This document shows positions 25,963 to 35,900 of a DNA stretch of 64,000 nucleotides, piece by piece. Position numbers and translations under genes: made by a program. Under the pieces are notes generated by a model. It was not told where the DNA came from, made no database searches, and was given only the letters and a program-made list of their open reading frames with translations. The DNA is taken from NCBI RefSeq assembly GCF_041897535.1, contig NZ_CP169217.1, forward strand, positions 1,054,001 to 1,118,000, given 5' to 3'. Numbering within the stretch: the stretch's first letter is position 1; the number at the start of each line of letters is the position of its first letter. Source of the stretch: Methylomicrobium lacus_A (GTDB lineage: Bacteria > Pseudomonadota > Gammaproteobacteria > Methylococcales > Methylomonadaceae).

Positions 25963-28068
25963 ATGCGCAAACCTATTTCAACACGATTCATCATGGCTGC
26001 CTGCCTCCTAGGCTGGCTATTGGCGTTTGCGTCAATGACTCAGGCGGGCGGCACTTTCCGCTTTTTAACCCAGTCCTTGCCTGGCGGCACGACCAATCAG
26101 GAATATTTTGCCGTGTTGCTGACCGCAAATGCAGCAGGGCCCGTCACCTTCTCGGCTGCGAACTTACCGGACGGTTTGTCGCTCAATTCGCAAACCGGTT
26201 ACATCACCGGCACCCCGACCAAGTCCCAAAACTATACGCCTACCTTGTCAGCCTCTGACGGGCATACGACAGTCCAATTCACGATCACCGTTCACATTTC
26301 GGCGAGCGGTGGCGGCGGCAACGGCGGTTTGGACATTGTCACCTCGTCCCTTCCCAACGGGACGGTGGGTAGCGACTATACCTCTCCACCCCTGACGCAG
26401 GCAAACGCCGTCTCGCCTTACAGATGGGGAGCCCAGAATTTACCGACGGGGCTTTCTCTGAATGGGATTACCGGCGAAATCTCCGGGCAGCCAGTGACTG
26501 CAGGTACTTTTTACGTGACTTTCACGTTGGCTGATGCAACGCCGCTGCAAGTCATTACGACTATACCCATCACCATATTTCCGGTTGACTCCTCTTTCAA
26601 ATTTACGACTTTCCTTTTGAATAACGGCGAAGTCGGCACCTCCTATTCTGACACCTGGCATACCACAGGCGCGGCCGTTTGCAACGATCTGCCCGATCCC
26701 AACCAGATCATCTACTCCGCCGCGGGATTGCCGGCAGGGCTCAGTGTGAATGCGAATACAGGCATGGTCAGCGGTACGCCTCAGGAGAACGGCACCTTTT
26801 CGGTCACGTTAACCGCCCAGGATTGCGCCGGAAAAACCATCACGACCAACCTCTGGATATGGATCGCCCCTTCCAGCACCAGCAATTTTTACTGGAATTA
26901 CTTCGGAATTCCGACTGCAATCTACGGCATGCAATATGGAAGTAACAACTTTCCAATCCTAGTTTCCGCCGTAAACGGAGCGAACGTAACTTATTCCGCA
27001 GTCGGCTTGCCTGCAGGCATCAATTACAACTCAACCACCGGCGAGCTCTCGGGCATTTCCTATGAGCCCGGCATTTATCCTGTCGTGTTTACCGCAACCG
27101 ATAGCGGACCGAATCCGGATGTCGCGATCGCGCTAGCAACCGAATTCATTGTCCTGCCTCCGAATGGCGGCGATACCAACAGCCTCGCAGTCAATCTTTG
27201 GGTCAAGCGTTTACAGGTCGATACCGGCAAACCGGGCGGTAACGACGACAGTTGGAGCGCCACCTTTTTATATAACGCCAACCGTGCCGGCGGAGCGCTG
27301 TTCAATCCCGCCACGGAAATTTTCTATACCTCGCTAGGCGGCAGCGAAATCGAAATCGCCCCCGGCAACCTCAAAAAAATCACCTCCGGCACGCTGGGGA
27401 TTTTGAATTACGAAGCCCCGGATCAATCGGTCAAGGTCAAGATTGCACCGAGACAGCAGACCCTCTTTGTCGAAACTCACAACACCAACCTCGGCAACGG
27501 TCTGCCCGCAGACTTGCTGCCGAACGTGTTGATCCTCGGCGGCAAGGGCTTTAAGCTCAAGGAATTTCTGGATCAAAGCGGCACTTTCCGTGCGCCGTCC
27601 GGCTACCGTAGCACCGCATTTGTGGCGGTTAACGGCTTGATACGCGCCAATGCGGACGCCGCCAAAAATTATGCGCGCTTCAACCTGTTGCTGGCCGATC
27701 CGACCTACGATTATGCCCCCGGCGATCCGGTCAGAATCAGACTCATGTCCGGTCAATCGGTATTGCTCGACAAGGAATTGACGTCGCTGATCGAACCTTC
27801 GACCGGAGTGGACCGCGTAACCGGTATTGCAACTTTTAGCCTGAAAAAGACCTGGAAGAGCGATCCGGCAAGCAACAATAAGCTCGCGAAATTCGCTTTC
27901 GACTCGGCAACCGGAAAACTCGGTTTTGAGCTTAAAGCCCCAACTCTCTCCGCTCTGACTAATTCGGAAGAACATCTGGGTGTTGAAATCACCCTCGGTT
28001 CCAAGACCTATTTCACCTCGGTGACATTGTTCAAGATCGCCGATGGCCGCTACTCGACAGCCAAATAA
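25963..28068 (+). CDS. Secreted protein with tandem putative-Ig (He_PIG) repeats
   Basis: 701 residues. Signal peptide up to about residue 28 (LLAFASMTQA). At least four cadherin/Ig-like repeats of about 90 residues follow, each with a form of LPxGLSxNxxTGxIxGTPT (residues about 68, 163, 255, 350), the He_PIG signature. The C-terminal 300 residues (from NSLAVNLWVKRLQVDTGKPGG) are a different beta-rich domain without recognised family. GGAG sits 8 nt before ATG. The next secreted gene starts 46 nt after it, so the pair is probably one operon. The role is likely extracellular binding or surface structure. Confidence 0.75.
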   Translation: MRKPISTRFIMAACLLGWLLAFASMTQAGGTFRFLTQSLPGGTTNQEYFAVLLTANAAGPVTFSAANLPDGLSLNSQTGYITGTPTKSQNYTPTLSASDGHTTVQFTITVHISASGGGGNGGLDIVTSSLPNGTVGSDYTSPPLTQANAVSPYRWGAQNLPTGLSLNGITGEISGQPVTAGTFYVTFTLADATPLQVITTIPITIFPVDSSFKFTTFLLNNGEVGTSYSDTWHTTGAAVCNDLPDPNQIIYSAAGLPAGLSVNANTGMVSGTPQENGTFSVTLTAQDCAGKTITTNLWIWIAPSSTSNFYWNYFGIPTAIYGMQYGSNNFPILVSAVNGANVTYSAVGLPAGINYNSTTGELSGISYEPGIYPVVFTATDSGPNPDVAIALATEFIVLPPNGGDTNSLAVNLWVKRLQVDTGKPGGNDDSWSATFLYNANRAGGALFNPATEIFYTSLGGSEIEIAPGNLKKITSGTLGILNYEAPDQSVKVKIAPRQQTLFVETHNTNLGNGLPADLLPNVLILGGKGFKLKEFLDQSGTFRAPSGYRSTAFVAVNGLIRANADAAKNYARFNLLLADPTYDYAPGDPVRIRLMSGQSVLLDKELTSLIEPSTGVDRVTGIATFSLKKTWKSDPASNNKLAKFAFDSATGKLGFELKAPTLSALTNSEEHLGVEITLGSKTYFTSVTLFKIADGRYSTAK

Positions 28069-28114
28069 CCTTACCGATATTTAATCTAATACCACCTTAC
28101 ACGGAGATTTCCGC

Positions 28115-29716
28115 ATGAAAACACTTTGCAAAGCCATATTCATCGCGTTGGCCGTCACACCGGCTGCTTTTGCAGCCAGCAAGGGAAGCACGACACTGAT
28201 CAGCAAGTCATCCTTGGGCAACGCCGGCAACAAAGCCAGCCAGGCAGCCGCGGTTTCGACGGGCGGTAAAGCGGTGGCTTTCGAATCCGAAGCGACTAAT
28301 TTCGTTTTGGGCGACACCAACCTGTCAAAAGATATTTTTATCGTTAGCGGTAAAACAATACAAAGAGCCAGCATCAACAGCAACGGCTACGAAGCGCAAG
28401 ACGAACTCGCGTGGGATGGCGACGGCGACCGCGCCGATAGCTGGGCGCCGGCAATTTCGGCAAAAGGCTCCGCCGTGGTGTTTGTGTCCCGCGCGGCCAA
28501 TCTGGACTTGGAAACCGACAAAGGCCTGATTACCACCAAGGAGACAGATCCTGCGTATGTTTATAACGAATCACAGGACACAAACGGTGCCGACGATATT
28601 TTCCTCCGCGACATCGCCAAAAAAAGGACTTACCGGGTCAGCGGAAAAATGAACGACTGTACCGCGGCACCGAAAGATTGCAGCAAACTCGGAGCACTGA
28701 AGATTATTACGGAAACCACCGAGGACAGCGAAAATCCGTCTATCTCGGGCGACGGACGTTTCGTAGCCTATACCACAGAAACCCCCGCGAATTTGATTGC
28801 TCATAACGTATCGGGGACCGATACCGCAAACAAAGATGTATTTTTACATGATACGAAAACCCATAGAACCGACCTAATCAGCGGCCAACATGACGGTACC
28901 GGCAATGTCACGAGCTTTGCGGCTCCCGGGGACAGCGACTTCTCCGCCCTTTCTTCAGACGGTCGGCTGGTGGTTTTGACCTCCAACACAACGAACTTAG
29001 TGCCTGGCGACGTCAACGATGCGGATACCGATGGTGATGCCGATACGGGTGACAGTGATGTTTTCGCTTACGACACCCTCAATCGCAAAATGATTCGGAT
29101 CAGCGGCCATCTCGGCAACGGCGTCGTCGAGAGCGAAGCAAACGGAGAAAGTGTCAGCAACCGCTTCTCGGTCGCCGGTGCTAAAGGGCGCTATTTCGTC
29201 GCCTTTCATTCCAAAGCGACCAATCTGGATGGCTTGCAGGAAGCGGAATCGGCCCCGAAGGATTATGATGACGATGTATTTGTCGCCGATTTACAAACCG
29301 ATAAAGCGACGAACCAGTTATTCATCGCCGAAATCCGCCGTGTCAGCGGCAAAGTCGACTTGGCAACGGGCCTGGTATCCGAAGAAGCCAACGGCAGAAG
29401 CCGATACCCTGCGATCGCCGCGACAAAAACCGCCTATAGCGTCGCTTTTGAATCCGATGCTTACAATATGTTGACGCCATTGTTCTCATGGCAGGAAGAT
29501 TCCAACGACGTTCAGGACATTTATGTTTATGACGGCAACACCAAGCTGATGTCCCGCGCCAGCCTGGACCTGGAAGGATTCGAGCCTCAGGAAAACTCGG
29601 AGAATCCAGCCATCTCCTCGGATGGCAGAGCCGTAGCTTTTGATACTACAGACCCTTATATGGTGCTTCTGGACGGCAACCAAACCACTCGCGACGTATT
29701 CCTGCGCCGCCGCTAA
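28115..29716 (+). CDS. Secreted TolB/PD40-like beta-propeller protein
   Basis: 533 residues with signal peptide MKTLCKAIFIALAVTPAAFA. About seven repeats carry the pattern (P)AIS-x-DGRxVAFxSxAxNLxxxDxN(x)-DIFxxD, for example ISGDGRFVAYTTETPANL and ALSSDGRLVVLTSNTTNL, typical of PD40/WD40-like propellers. Asp-rich loops (NDADTDGDADTGDSD) could bind calcium. CGGAG precedes the ATG by about 9 nt. Likely co-transcribed with the upstream Ig-repeat protein. Function unknown. Confidence 0.75.
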   Translation: MKTLCKAIFIALAVTPAAFAASKGSTTLISKSSLGNAGNKASQAAAVSTGGKAVAFESEATNFVLGDTNLSKDIFIVSGKTIQRASINSNGYEAQDELAWDGDGDRADSWAPAISAKGSAVVFVSRAANLDLETDKGLITTKETDPAYVYNESQDTNGADDIFLRDIAKKRTYRVSGKMNDCTAAPKDCSKLGALKIITETTEDSENPSISGDGRFVAYTTETPANLIAHNVSGTDTANKDVFLHDTKTHRTDLISGQHDGTGNVTSFAAPGDSDFSALSSDGRLVVLTSNTTNLVPGDVNDADTDGDADTGDSDVFAYDTLNRKMIRISGHLGNGVVESEANGESVSNRFSVAGAKGRYFVAFHSKATNLDGLQEAESAPKDYDDDVFVADLQTDKATNQLFIAEIRRVSGKVDLATGLVSEEANGRSRYPAIAATKTAYSVAFESDAYNMLTPLFSWQEDSNDVQDIYVYDGNTKLMSRASLDLEGFEPQENSENPAISSDGRAVAFDTTDPYMVLLDGNQTTRDVFLRRR

Positions 29717-29730
29717 ATCTGCCGCAACTG

Positions 29731-29760
29731 GCCGATCGCCCGTTCAAGCGTGCGATCGGC
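29731..29760 (+). terminator. Hairpin after the beta-propeller gene
   Basis: Perfect 9-bp arms GCCGATCGC (29731-29739) and GCGATCGGC (29752-29760), 14 nt after the stop codon. Only a weak pyrimidine stretch follows, so termination is plausible but unproven. The rest of 29717-29985 shows no gene. Confidence 0.45.
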
Positions 29761-29985
29761 TCTCAATATCGACAGGCTTGCATGAGTCGTCATCGAAAGC
29801 CTGTTGTCGACTTTCACTTTCATATGAATTGTCCCATCCTGATCCACTCCCGCGAGTCTCTATAGTGCTTTTGCCTACTTTTCGAAGCTATTTCCAAGTA
29901 AAGCAGAAAAGGAAATTTTCCTACTTCCCTTAACATCCAGCCATGAAATAATACGCGCACTTTTAGCCTTGTCCGATTTTGATTG

Positions 29986-32241
29986 ATGAAAAAGCGCAAC
30001 ACCTTCCTGGCCCTCACGCTAATGTTTCCTTTGGCGCAAGCCGCCGATAATCCGCCTGAAAATGAGCCGACGAAGCTCGACGCCTTCGAACTCCCCGAAG
30101 TCGAAGTGGTCAGCGATACGCCTCTCGGCGCTACCGGCTTGTCGCGTGAGAAAGTGTCCGGTAATGTGCAATCGGCTGAGGACGAAGACATCCATCGCCA
30201 CGAAGCGCTCGATTTATCCGATTTCATGCGGCGGAATCTCGCCGGCGTCAATATCAACGACAACCAGAACAACCCCTTCCAGCCGGATATCACCTACCGC
30301 GGTTACAATGTGTCGCCGCTGCTCGGCACCCCGATCGGGCTTTCGGTTTATCAGGACGGTGTGCGCGTCAACGAAGCGTTCGGCGATACGGTCAATTGGG
30401 ATTTGATTCCCCAGAACGCCATCGCCAATATCGACTTGATCCCCGGCTCCAATCCGCTGTTCGGACTGAACACCTTGGGCGGCGCCTTGTCGGTGCGCAC
30501 CAAGAGCGGTTTCAGCCATGCCGGCAGCCGTGCCCAGGCCTATGGCGGTTCGTTCGGACGCAAGGCGTTCGAGGCGGAGCACGGCGGCTACAAAGATAAC
30601 TTCGACTGGTTTTTTGCCGGCAATATTTTCGAGGACGACGGCTGGCGGCCGTTCACGCACAGCGCATTGCATCAGGCCTTCGGCAAGGTCGGCTGGGAAA
30701 ACGACGATACCGACCTGGATTTGAGCTTTACCTTCGCCGACAACAAACTGAACGGCGTCGGACCGGCGCCGGTCAGCGAACTCGACAAGGACCGCAGGGC
30801 AATCTATACCGCCCCCGACACCACCGAAAACACCCTGTATTTCTTCAACCTGAAAGGCGAGCACCGTTTCAGCGAGCATTTCAGCATGGCCGGCAATGCC
30901 TATTACCGCGGCAATACGACCGATTCCGTCAACAGCAACACCGGTAACGTCGAAGAGACCTGCGAAACTTTACTCAATCTGAGCGAATGCGACGACGGCA
31001 CCGGCACTAGCGTCGCGCCGGCCTCGAATGTCGCGAACCGGATCGTGCAGGACGGCGCCGGTTTCAATTTACAAGCGACATCTACGCAGCCGATTCTGGA
31101 TCACGACAATCAATTTACCCTCGGCAGCGGCTATAACGCCAGCCGGACTCATTTTACGCAATTGACGCAGGACGCAATTTTCAGTCCGAGCCACGCAACC
31201 ATCGGCACGACGCCGTTCGCGACCGATGTGAATGTCAATGGCGAGAACGAATATGTGAACGCTTTTGCGACCGATACGTTCTCGGTTTTCCCCTGGCTGC
31301 ACCTGAACGCCTCGGCGGGCTGGAACCGGGCCAACGTCGTGCTGCGCGACAATATCGGCACGGCGTTGAACGGCGATCACACCTTCGACCGGCTGAATCC
31401 GTCGGCGGGCTTTACCCTGAACCCGTTAAAGGCGCTCGGCCTCAAAACGCCGTTACAGGAACTGACCGCCTACGGCAATTACAACGAAGGCTTCCGCGCG
31501 CCGACGCCGATCGAATTGAGCTGCGCCGACCCCAATGCGCCGTGCTCGCTACCGAACAGTTTCACCTCCGACCCGCCGCTGAAGCCGGTGGTTTCAAAAA
31601 CGTTCGAGGCCGGGCTGCGCGGCAAATTCAGCGACGCCTTGCAGTGGCGCATGGCGTTATACCGCTCACGGCTGAACGACGACATTTTGTTCATCAACGC
31701 ACCCGGCAGCGTGGTCACCGGTTATTTTCAGAATGTCGGCGTGACCCAACGCCAAGGCGGCGAACTCGGTCTGAACGGCGTCTGGAAAAAACTGAACTGG
31801 TACATCAACTACAGTTTTGTCGATGCCACCTTCCGAACGGCCGCGACCCTCAATAATGCGGTCGGGCAAGTCAATGTCAAACCCGGCAACCACATTCCCG
31901 CCATTCCGCAGCAAACCGTCAAACTCGGCGCCGAATACGAAATTCTGAACGGCTGGTTTTTCGGCGGCGACCTGCAATACGTCTCCAGCCAGTATTTACG
32001 CGGCGACGACAGCAACCAGTATGCTAAGGTCAGTGAATACGCGATCGTGAATTTGAACACCCGCTATGAAGTCACCAAAAACGTCGAGCTCTTTGCGATG
32101 GCGCGCAACGTGTTTGACGCAAACTACGAAAGCTACGGCATCGTGAACCGGAATTTTTTCAAGGGTGGCAATCCCGAAGCCTTTTTGGGACCGGGCGCGC
32201 CGATTTCCGGTTGGGCCGGCATCCGGGTCAAATTCGAATGA
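29986..32241 (+). CDS. TonB-dependent outer-membrane receptor
   Basis: About 751 residues. Signal peptide MKKRNTFLALTLMFPLAQA, plug domain (about 50-180) with DLSDFMRRNLAGVNINDNQ, ITYRGYNVSPLLGTPIGLSV and NPLFGLNTLGGALSVRTKSG, then a 22-strand-type barrel ending ISGWAGIRVKFE. Such receptors import siderophores, cobalamin, metals or other bulky substrates using TonB energy. The ligand is unclear; no siderophore genes are adjacent. The final residue is Glu, one after the usual aromatic. ATG 29986 follows an in-frame TTG at 29983; no strong Shine-Dalgarno is seen. The NarL-type regulator is convergent 1 nt away. Confidence 0.88.
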   Translation: MKKRNTFLALTLMFPLAQAADNPPENEPTKLDAFELPEVEVVSDTPLGATGLSREKVSGNVQSAEDEDIHRHEALDLSDFMRRNLAGVNINDNQNNPFQPDITYRGYNVSPLLGTPIGLSVYQDGVRVNEAFGDTVNWDLIPQNAIANIDLIPGSNPLFGLNTLGGALSVRTKSGFSHAGSRAQAYGGSFGRKAFEAEHGGYKDNFDWFFAGNIFEDDGWRPFTHSALHQAFGKVGWENDDTDLDLSFTFADNKLNGVGPAPVSELDKDRRAIYTAPDTTENTLYFFNLKGEHRFSEHFSMAGNAYYRGNTTDSVNSNTGNVEETCETLLNLSECDDGTGTSVAPASNVANRIVQDGAGFNLQATSTQPILDHDNQFTLGSGYNASRTHFTQLTQDAIFSPSHATIGTTPFATDVNVNGENEYVNAFATDTFSVFPWLHLNASAGWNRANVVLRDNIGTALNGDHTFDRLNPSAGFTLNPLKALGLKTPLQELTAYGNYNEGFRAPTPIELSCADPNAPCSLPNSFTSDPPLKPVVSKTFEAGLRGKFSDALQWRMALYRSRLNDDILFINAPGSVVTGYFQNVGVTQRQGGELGLNGVWKKLNWYINYSFVDATFRTAATLNNAVGQVNVKPGNHIPAIPQQTVKLGAEYEILNGWFFGGDLQYVSSQYLRGDDSNQYAKVSEYAIVNLNTRYEVTKNVELFAMARNVFDANYESYGIVNRNFFKGGNPEAFLGPGAPISGWAGIRVKFE

Positions 32242-32242
32242 T

Positions 32243-32881
32243 TCAGATAATGTTCGAATCGATCGCGATACGCGCCAGTTCGGCGGCGGTATTAACTTTC
32301 AATTTTGCCTTGATCTGCGTGCTGTAATTGGCCACGGTCTTCACGCCGAGGCATAATTCGTTCGCCGCTTCGTGCGTGGTCAAGCCCTTGGCGAGCAGCC
32401 GGAAGACATCGAACTCCTTCGGCGACAGCGCCGCGAGCAAGGACTGCTGGCCGTTCTTCCCGGCCGGCGGCGCATACGCGGCATTCAAGCCGGCCTCGAT
32501 GAAGGCGTTGCCGCCGGCGATTTCGCGCACCGCCGTGATCAGCATCTCCGGCGCGCTGTTTTTGGTGATGTAACCTTTCGCGCCGGCCGCCAGCGCCCGA
32601 TCGACATAGACTTTTTCGTCATGGATGCTGAAGACCAGGATTTTCGCCTCCGGATCGCGCGCCACGATCCTCCGTATCCCTTCCAGCCCGCCGATGCCCG
32701 GCATCGACAAGTCCATCACCACCACATCCGGCCGCCAATCCTCATACAGCTTGCAGGCCTCCTCGCAGCGCGCCGCCTCGGCCACGACCTCGATCGCATC
32801 GACCGAAGCCAAAAGCAGGCGAAAACCGGCCCGCACCACCGCATGATCATCGACCAACAATACCCTGATTTTCGTATCCAT
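32243..32881 (-). CDS. NarL/LuxR-family response regulator
   Basis: About 212 residues. Receiver domain (DTKIRVLLVDDHAVVRAGF, phospho-acceptor Asp in VVVMDLSMPG, Lys in GYITKNSAPEML) followed by a LuxR-type helix-turn-helix (LSPKEFDVFRLLAKGLTTHEAANELCLGVKTVANYSTQI). Start ATG 32881 overlaps the stop of a 20-codon hydrophobic frame (TGATG). No sensor kinase is next to it: upstream lies the distal end of the CRISPR array. It is convergent with the TonB receptor gene. Confidence 0.92.
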   Translation of the reverse strand: MDTKIRVLLVDDHAVVRAGFRLLLASVDAIEVVAEAARCEEACKLYEDWRPDVVVMDLSMPGIGGLEGIRRIVARDPEAKILVFSIHDEKVYVDRALAAGAKGYITKNSAPEMLITAVREIAGGNAFIEAGLNAAYAPPAGKNGQQSLLAALSPKEFDVFRLLAKGLTTHEAANELCLGVKTVANYSTQIKAKLKVNTAAELARIAIDSNII

Positions 32882-32943
32882 CACACTCCAACCGCATAGA
32901 ACAGCCACCACAATAGCACGCCGGCCGCGATCAGATCCAGCAT
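32881..32943 (-). CDS. Possible 20-residue hydrophobic peptide or gene remnant upstream of the response regulator
   Basis: A minus-strand frame encodes MLDLIAAGVLLWWLFYAVGV and stops in a TGATG overlap with the response-regulator start, the geometry of translational coupling. It could be a tiny membrane peptide or the surviving end of a larger upstream gene cut off where the CRISPR array begins (truncated repeat at 32948). The frame is closed by TAG inside the array, so nothing longer is encoded now. No ribosome-binding site is clear. Confidence 0.3.
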   Translation of the reverse strand: MLDLIAAGVLLWWLFYAVGV

Positions 32944-32947
32944 GATG

Positions 32948-32964
32948 GTTTCATCGGGAGATAC
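32948..32964 (-). repeat. Truncated CRISPR repeat at the distal (trailer) end
   Basis: 17 nt that join the first six bases of the repeat (GTTTCA) directly to its last eleven (TCGGGAGATAC, one base different), losing about 20 internal nt. A 34-nt spacer separates it from the first full repeat. Decay at this end marks it as the old, leader-distal side. Confidence 0.8.
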
Positions 32965-32998
32965 CCACTAAATCGACTACTGAGGTTGCTTCTACAAA

Positions 32999-35900
32999 GT
33001 TTCGATCCGCTCCCGGCGGTTAGGCCGGGAGATACCCTGTAGTTGTTGAACCATCTTTGGCACAATAAGTGTTTCAATCCGCTCCCGGCGGTTAGGCCGG
33101 GAGATACCAATGAGGGTTACAGATGAACCAGTACGAGTATAAGTTTCAATCCGCTCCCGGCGGTTAGGCCGGGAGATACGCTAACCAAGGGCAGGCGGCG
33201 ATGAATCAATATGTTTCAATCCGCTCCCGGCGGTTAGGCCGGGAGATACTCGGGTATTTGATTCCCCTCCTCGTCGAATGGTTTGTTTCAATCCGCTCCC
33301 GGCGGTTAGGCCGGGAGATACGTGGATGAGCGCAGCATTACCGAAGTTTCAGCAGACGTTTCAATCCGCTCCCGGCGGTTAGGCCGGGAGATACGCCTGG
33401 ATGCTGTCGCCGGACGGGAACGTGCGGCTGTTTCAATCCGCTCCCGGCGGTTAGGCCGGGAGATACCTTGCTTGCGTTGCTTCAACTCTTGCAGTTGGCT
33501 GTTTCAATCCGCTCCCGGCGGTTAGGCCGGGAGATACAAGATTCATCTGATTATTCCCTCACGGCACCTAAGTTTCAATCCGCTCCCGGCGGTTAGGCCG
33601 GGAGATACAAGATTCATCTGATTATTCCCTCACGGCACCTAAGTTTCAATCCGCTCCCGGCGGTTAGGCCGGGAGATACCGGTGATAGGAATGATCTCTA
33701 TCACCTCAGTCAATGTTTCAATCCGCTCCCGGCGGTTAGGCCGGGAGATACTCCTCTCTGTCGATGGTGAAATTATTAAGCAAAAAGTTTCAATCCGCTC
33801 CCGGCGGTTAGGCCGGGAGATACTGTCAAACTCAGGGTACGGCTGTATTTCAGGATTGTTTCAATCCGCTCCCGGCGGTTAGGCCGGGAGATACCCACGG
33901 TAAATAACGTCGGCGCGTCCTGCGATTTGTTTCAATCCGCTCCCGGCGGTTAGGCCGGGAGATACACTGCAAGCAGCCGGACTAAGCCACACAAAGCTAT
34001 ACGTTTCAATCCGCTCCCGGCGGTTAGGCCGGGAGATACCTGTATTTGCCAAACTTATTGAAATTACCGGATGGTTTCAATCCGCTCCCGGCGGTTAGGC
34101 CGGGAGATACCAGCGGCCCCGGCTGATACAGGTATCGTGACCTTTGTTTCAATCCGCTCCCGGCGGTTAGGCCGGGAGATACCGACATCGGTAGTGGCGT
34201 CGGTGATCGCAGTAGTGTTTCAATCCGCTCCCGGCGGTTAGGCCGGGAGATACGGCATTGTACGAACGATAAGCGCCCGGATCGACATGTTTCAATCCGC
34301 TCCCGGCGGTTAGGCCGGGAGATACAGTTACCGGCGCAATCCTAGACTTTTAAGGCTTACGTTTCAATCCGCTCCCGGCGGTTAGGCCGGGAGATACACG
34401 GCGCCGATGATCCGTTGGTTTTTGTGAATAAGTTTCAATCCGCTCCCGGCGGTTAGGCCGGGAGATACGTTCGACCGCAAGCCAGGCGACAAGTGTTCGC
34501 AGGTTTCAATCCGCTCCCGGCGGTTAGGCCGGGAGATACCTCGGGCGGCGGTCGCTATGTGTTCCGCGACTCGTTGTTTCAATCCGCTCCCGGCGGTTAG
34601 GCCGGGAGATACCGGTAGCGATCGAGCAGCCGCGCCATTCCTACCGGTTTCAATCCGCTCCCGGCGGTTAGGCCGGGAGATACCCTTGATCACGACCGTA
34701 ATGCGGTCGTTCGCGACATTGTTTCAATCCGCTCCCGGCGGTTAGGCCGGGAGATACGACGTTTTTTGCATCGCCTTCAAACGACGATTGAGGTTTCAAT
34801 CCGCTCCCGGCGGTTAGGCCGGGAGATACATGATGCGATGGTGGTCAACTACTGGTTGCGCTATGTTTCAATCCGCTCCCGGCGGTTAGGCCGGGAGATA
34901 CCTCAACGCGGCTACTTGCCGCCGGCATCTATCGGGTTTCAATCCGCTCCCGGCGGTTAGGCCGGGAGATACCGGCGGAGATTTTAGCGGTATCGAAAGA
35001 AGACGTGAGTTTCAATCCGCTCCCGGCGGTTAGGCCGGGAGATACCCTGGTGCCGGTGCCGCTGTTGCTACTGCATGTGAGTTTCAATCCGCTCCCGGCG
35101 GTTAGGCCGGGAGATACATGCGCTGGATCGGCGAACGCATACATCATGAGATGTTTCAATCCGCTCCCGGCGGTTAGGCCGGGAGATACATGCACCCGCC
35201 ATGCTTGGTGAGTCATCCTATAAGTTTCAATCCGCTCCCGGCGGTTAGGCCGGGAGATACTGTGTATAATTCTCCACAACAGCAGAAATGCTTATGTTTC
35301 AATCCGCTCCCGGCGGTTAGGCCGGGAGATACCAGGAACCGTCACTTCTACGCTTTCCCCGCCGATGTTTCAATCCGCTCCCGGCGGTTAGGCCGGGAGA
35401 TACGGCTTTCTCCGACTGGGTGTCGCGCTGCATGAATGTTTCAATCCGCTCCCGGCGGTTAGGCCGGGAGATACTTACAAATTGATGAATTATTGCCGCC
35501 GCCAGAGGTGTTTCAATCCGCTCCCGGCGGTTAGGCCGGGAGATACCATTGCTTCCGCGTAATGATATGCATGGCATCCATGTTTCAATCCGCTCCCGGC
35601 GGTTAGGCCGGGAGATACCAGGGGGACCCCCTACATGGGATGCCCCCCACAAAGTTTCAATCCGCTCCCGGCGGTTAGGCCGGGAGATACAGCGCAGCCC
35701 TTGAAACCTTGCCCGCGCGTAACCCGTTTCAATCCGCTCCCGGCGGTTAGGCCGGGAGATACTAGGCGTTAAGATGTTGCTTCCCCGTTTATTTGTGGTT
35801 TCAATCCGCTCCCGGCGGTTAGGCCGGGAGATACAAAGAAACGCTCAGAAAGAACGCAGATAACGAATGTTTCAATCCGCTCCCGGCGGTTAGGCCGGGA

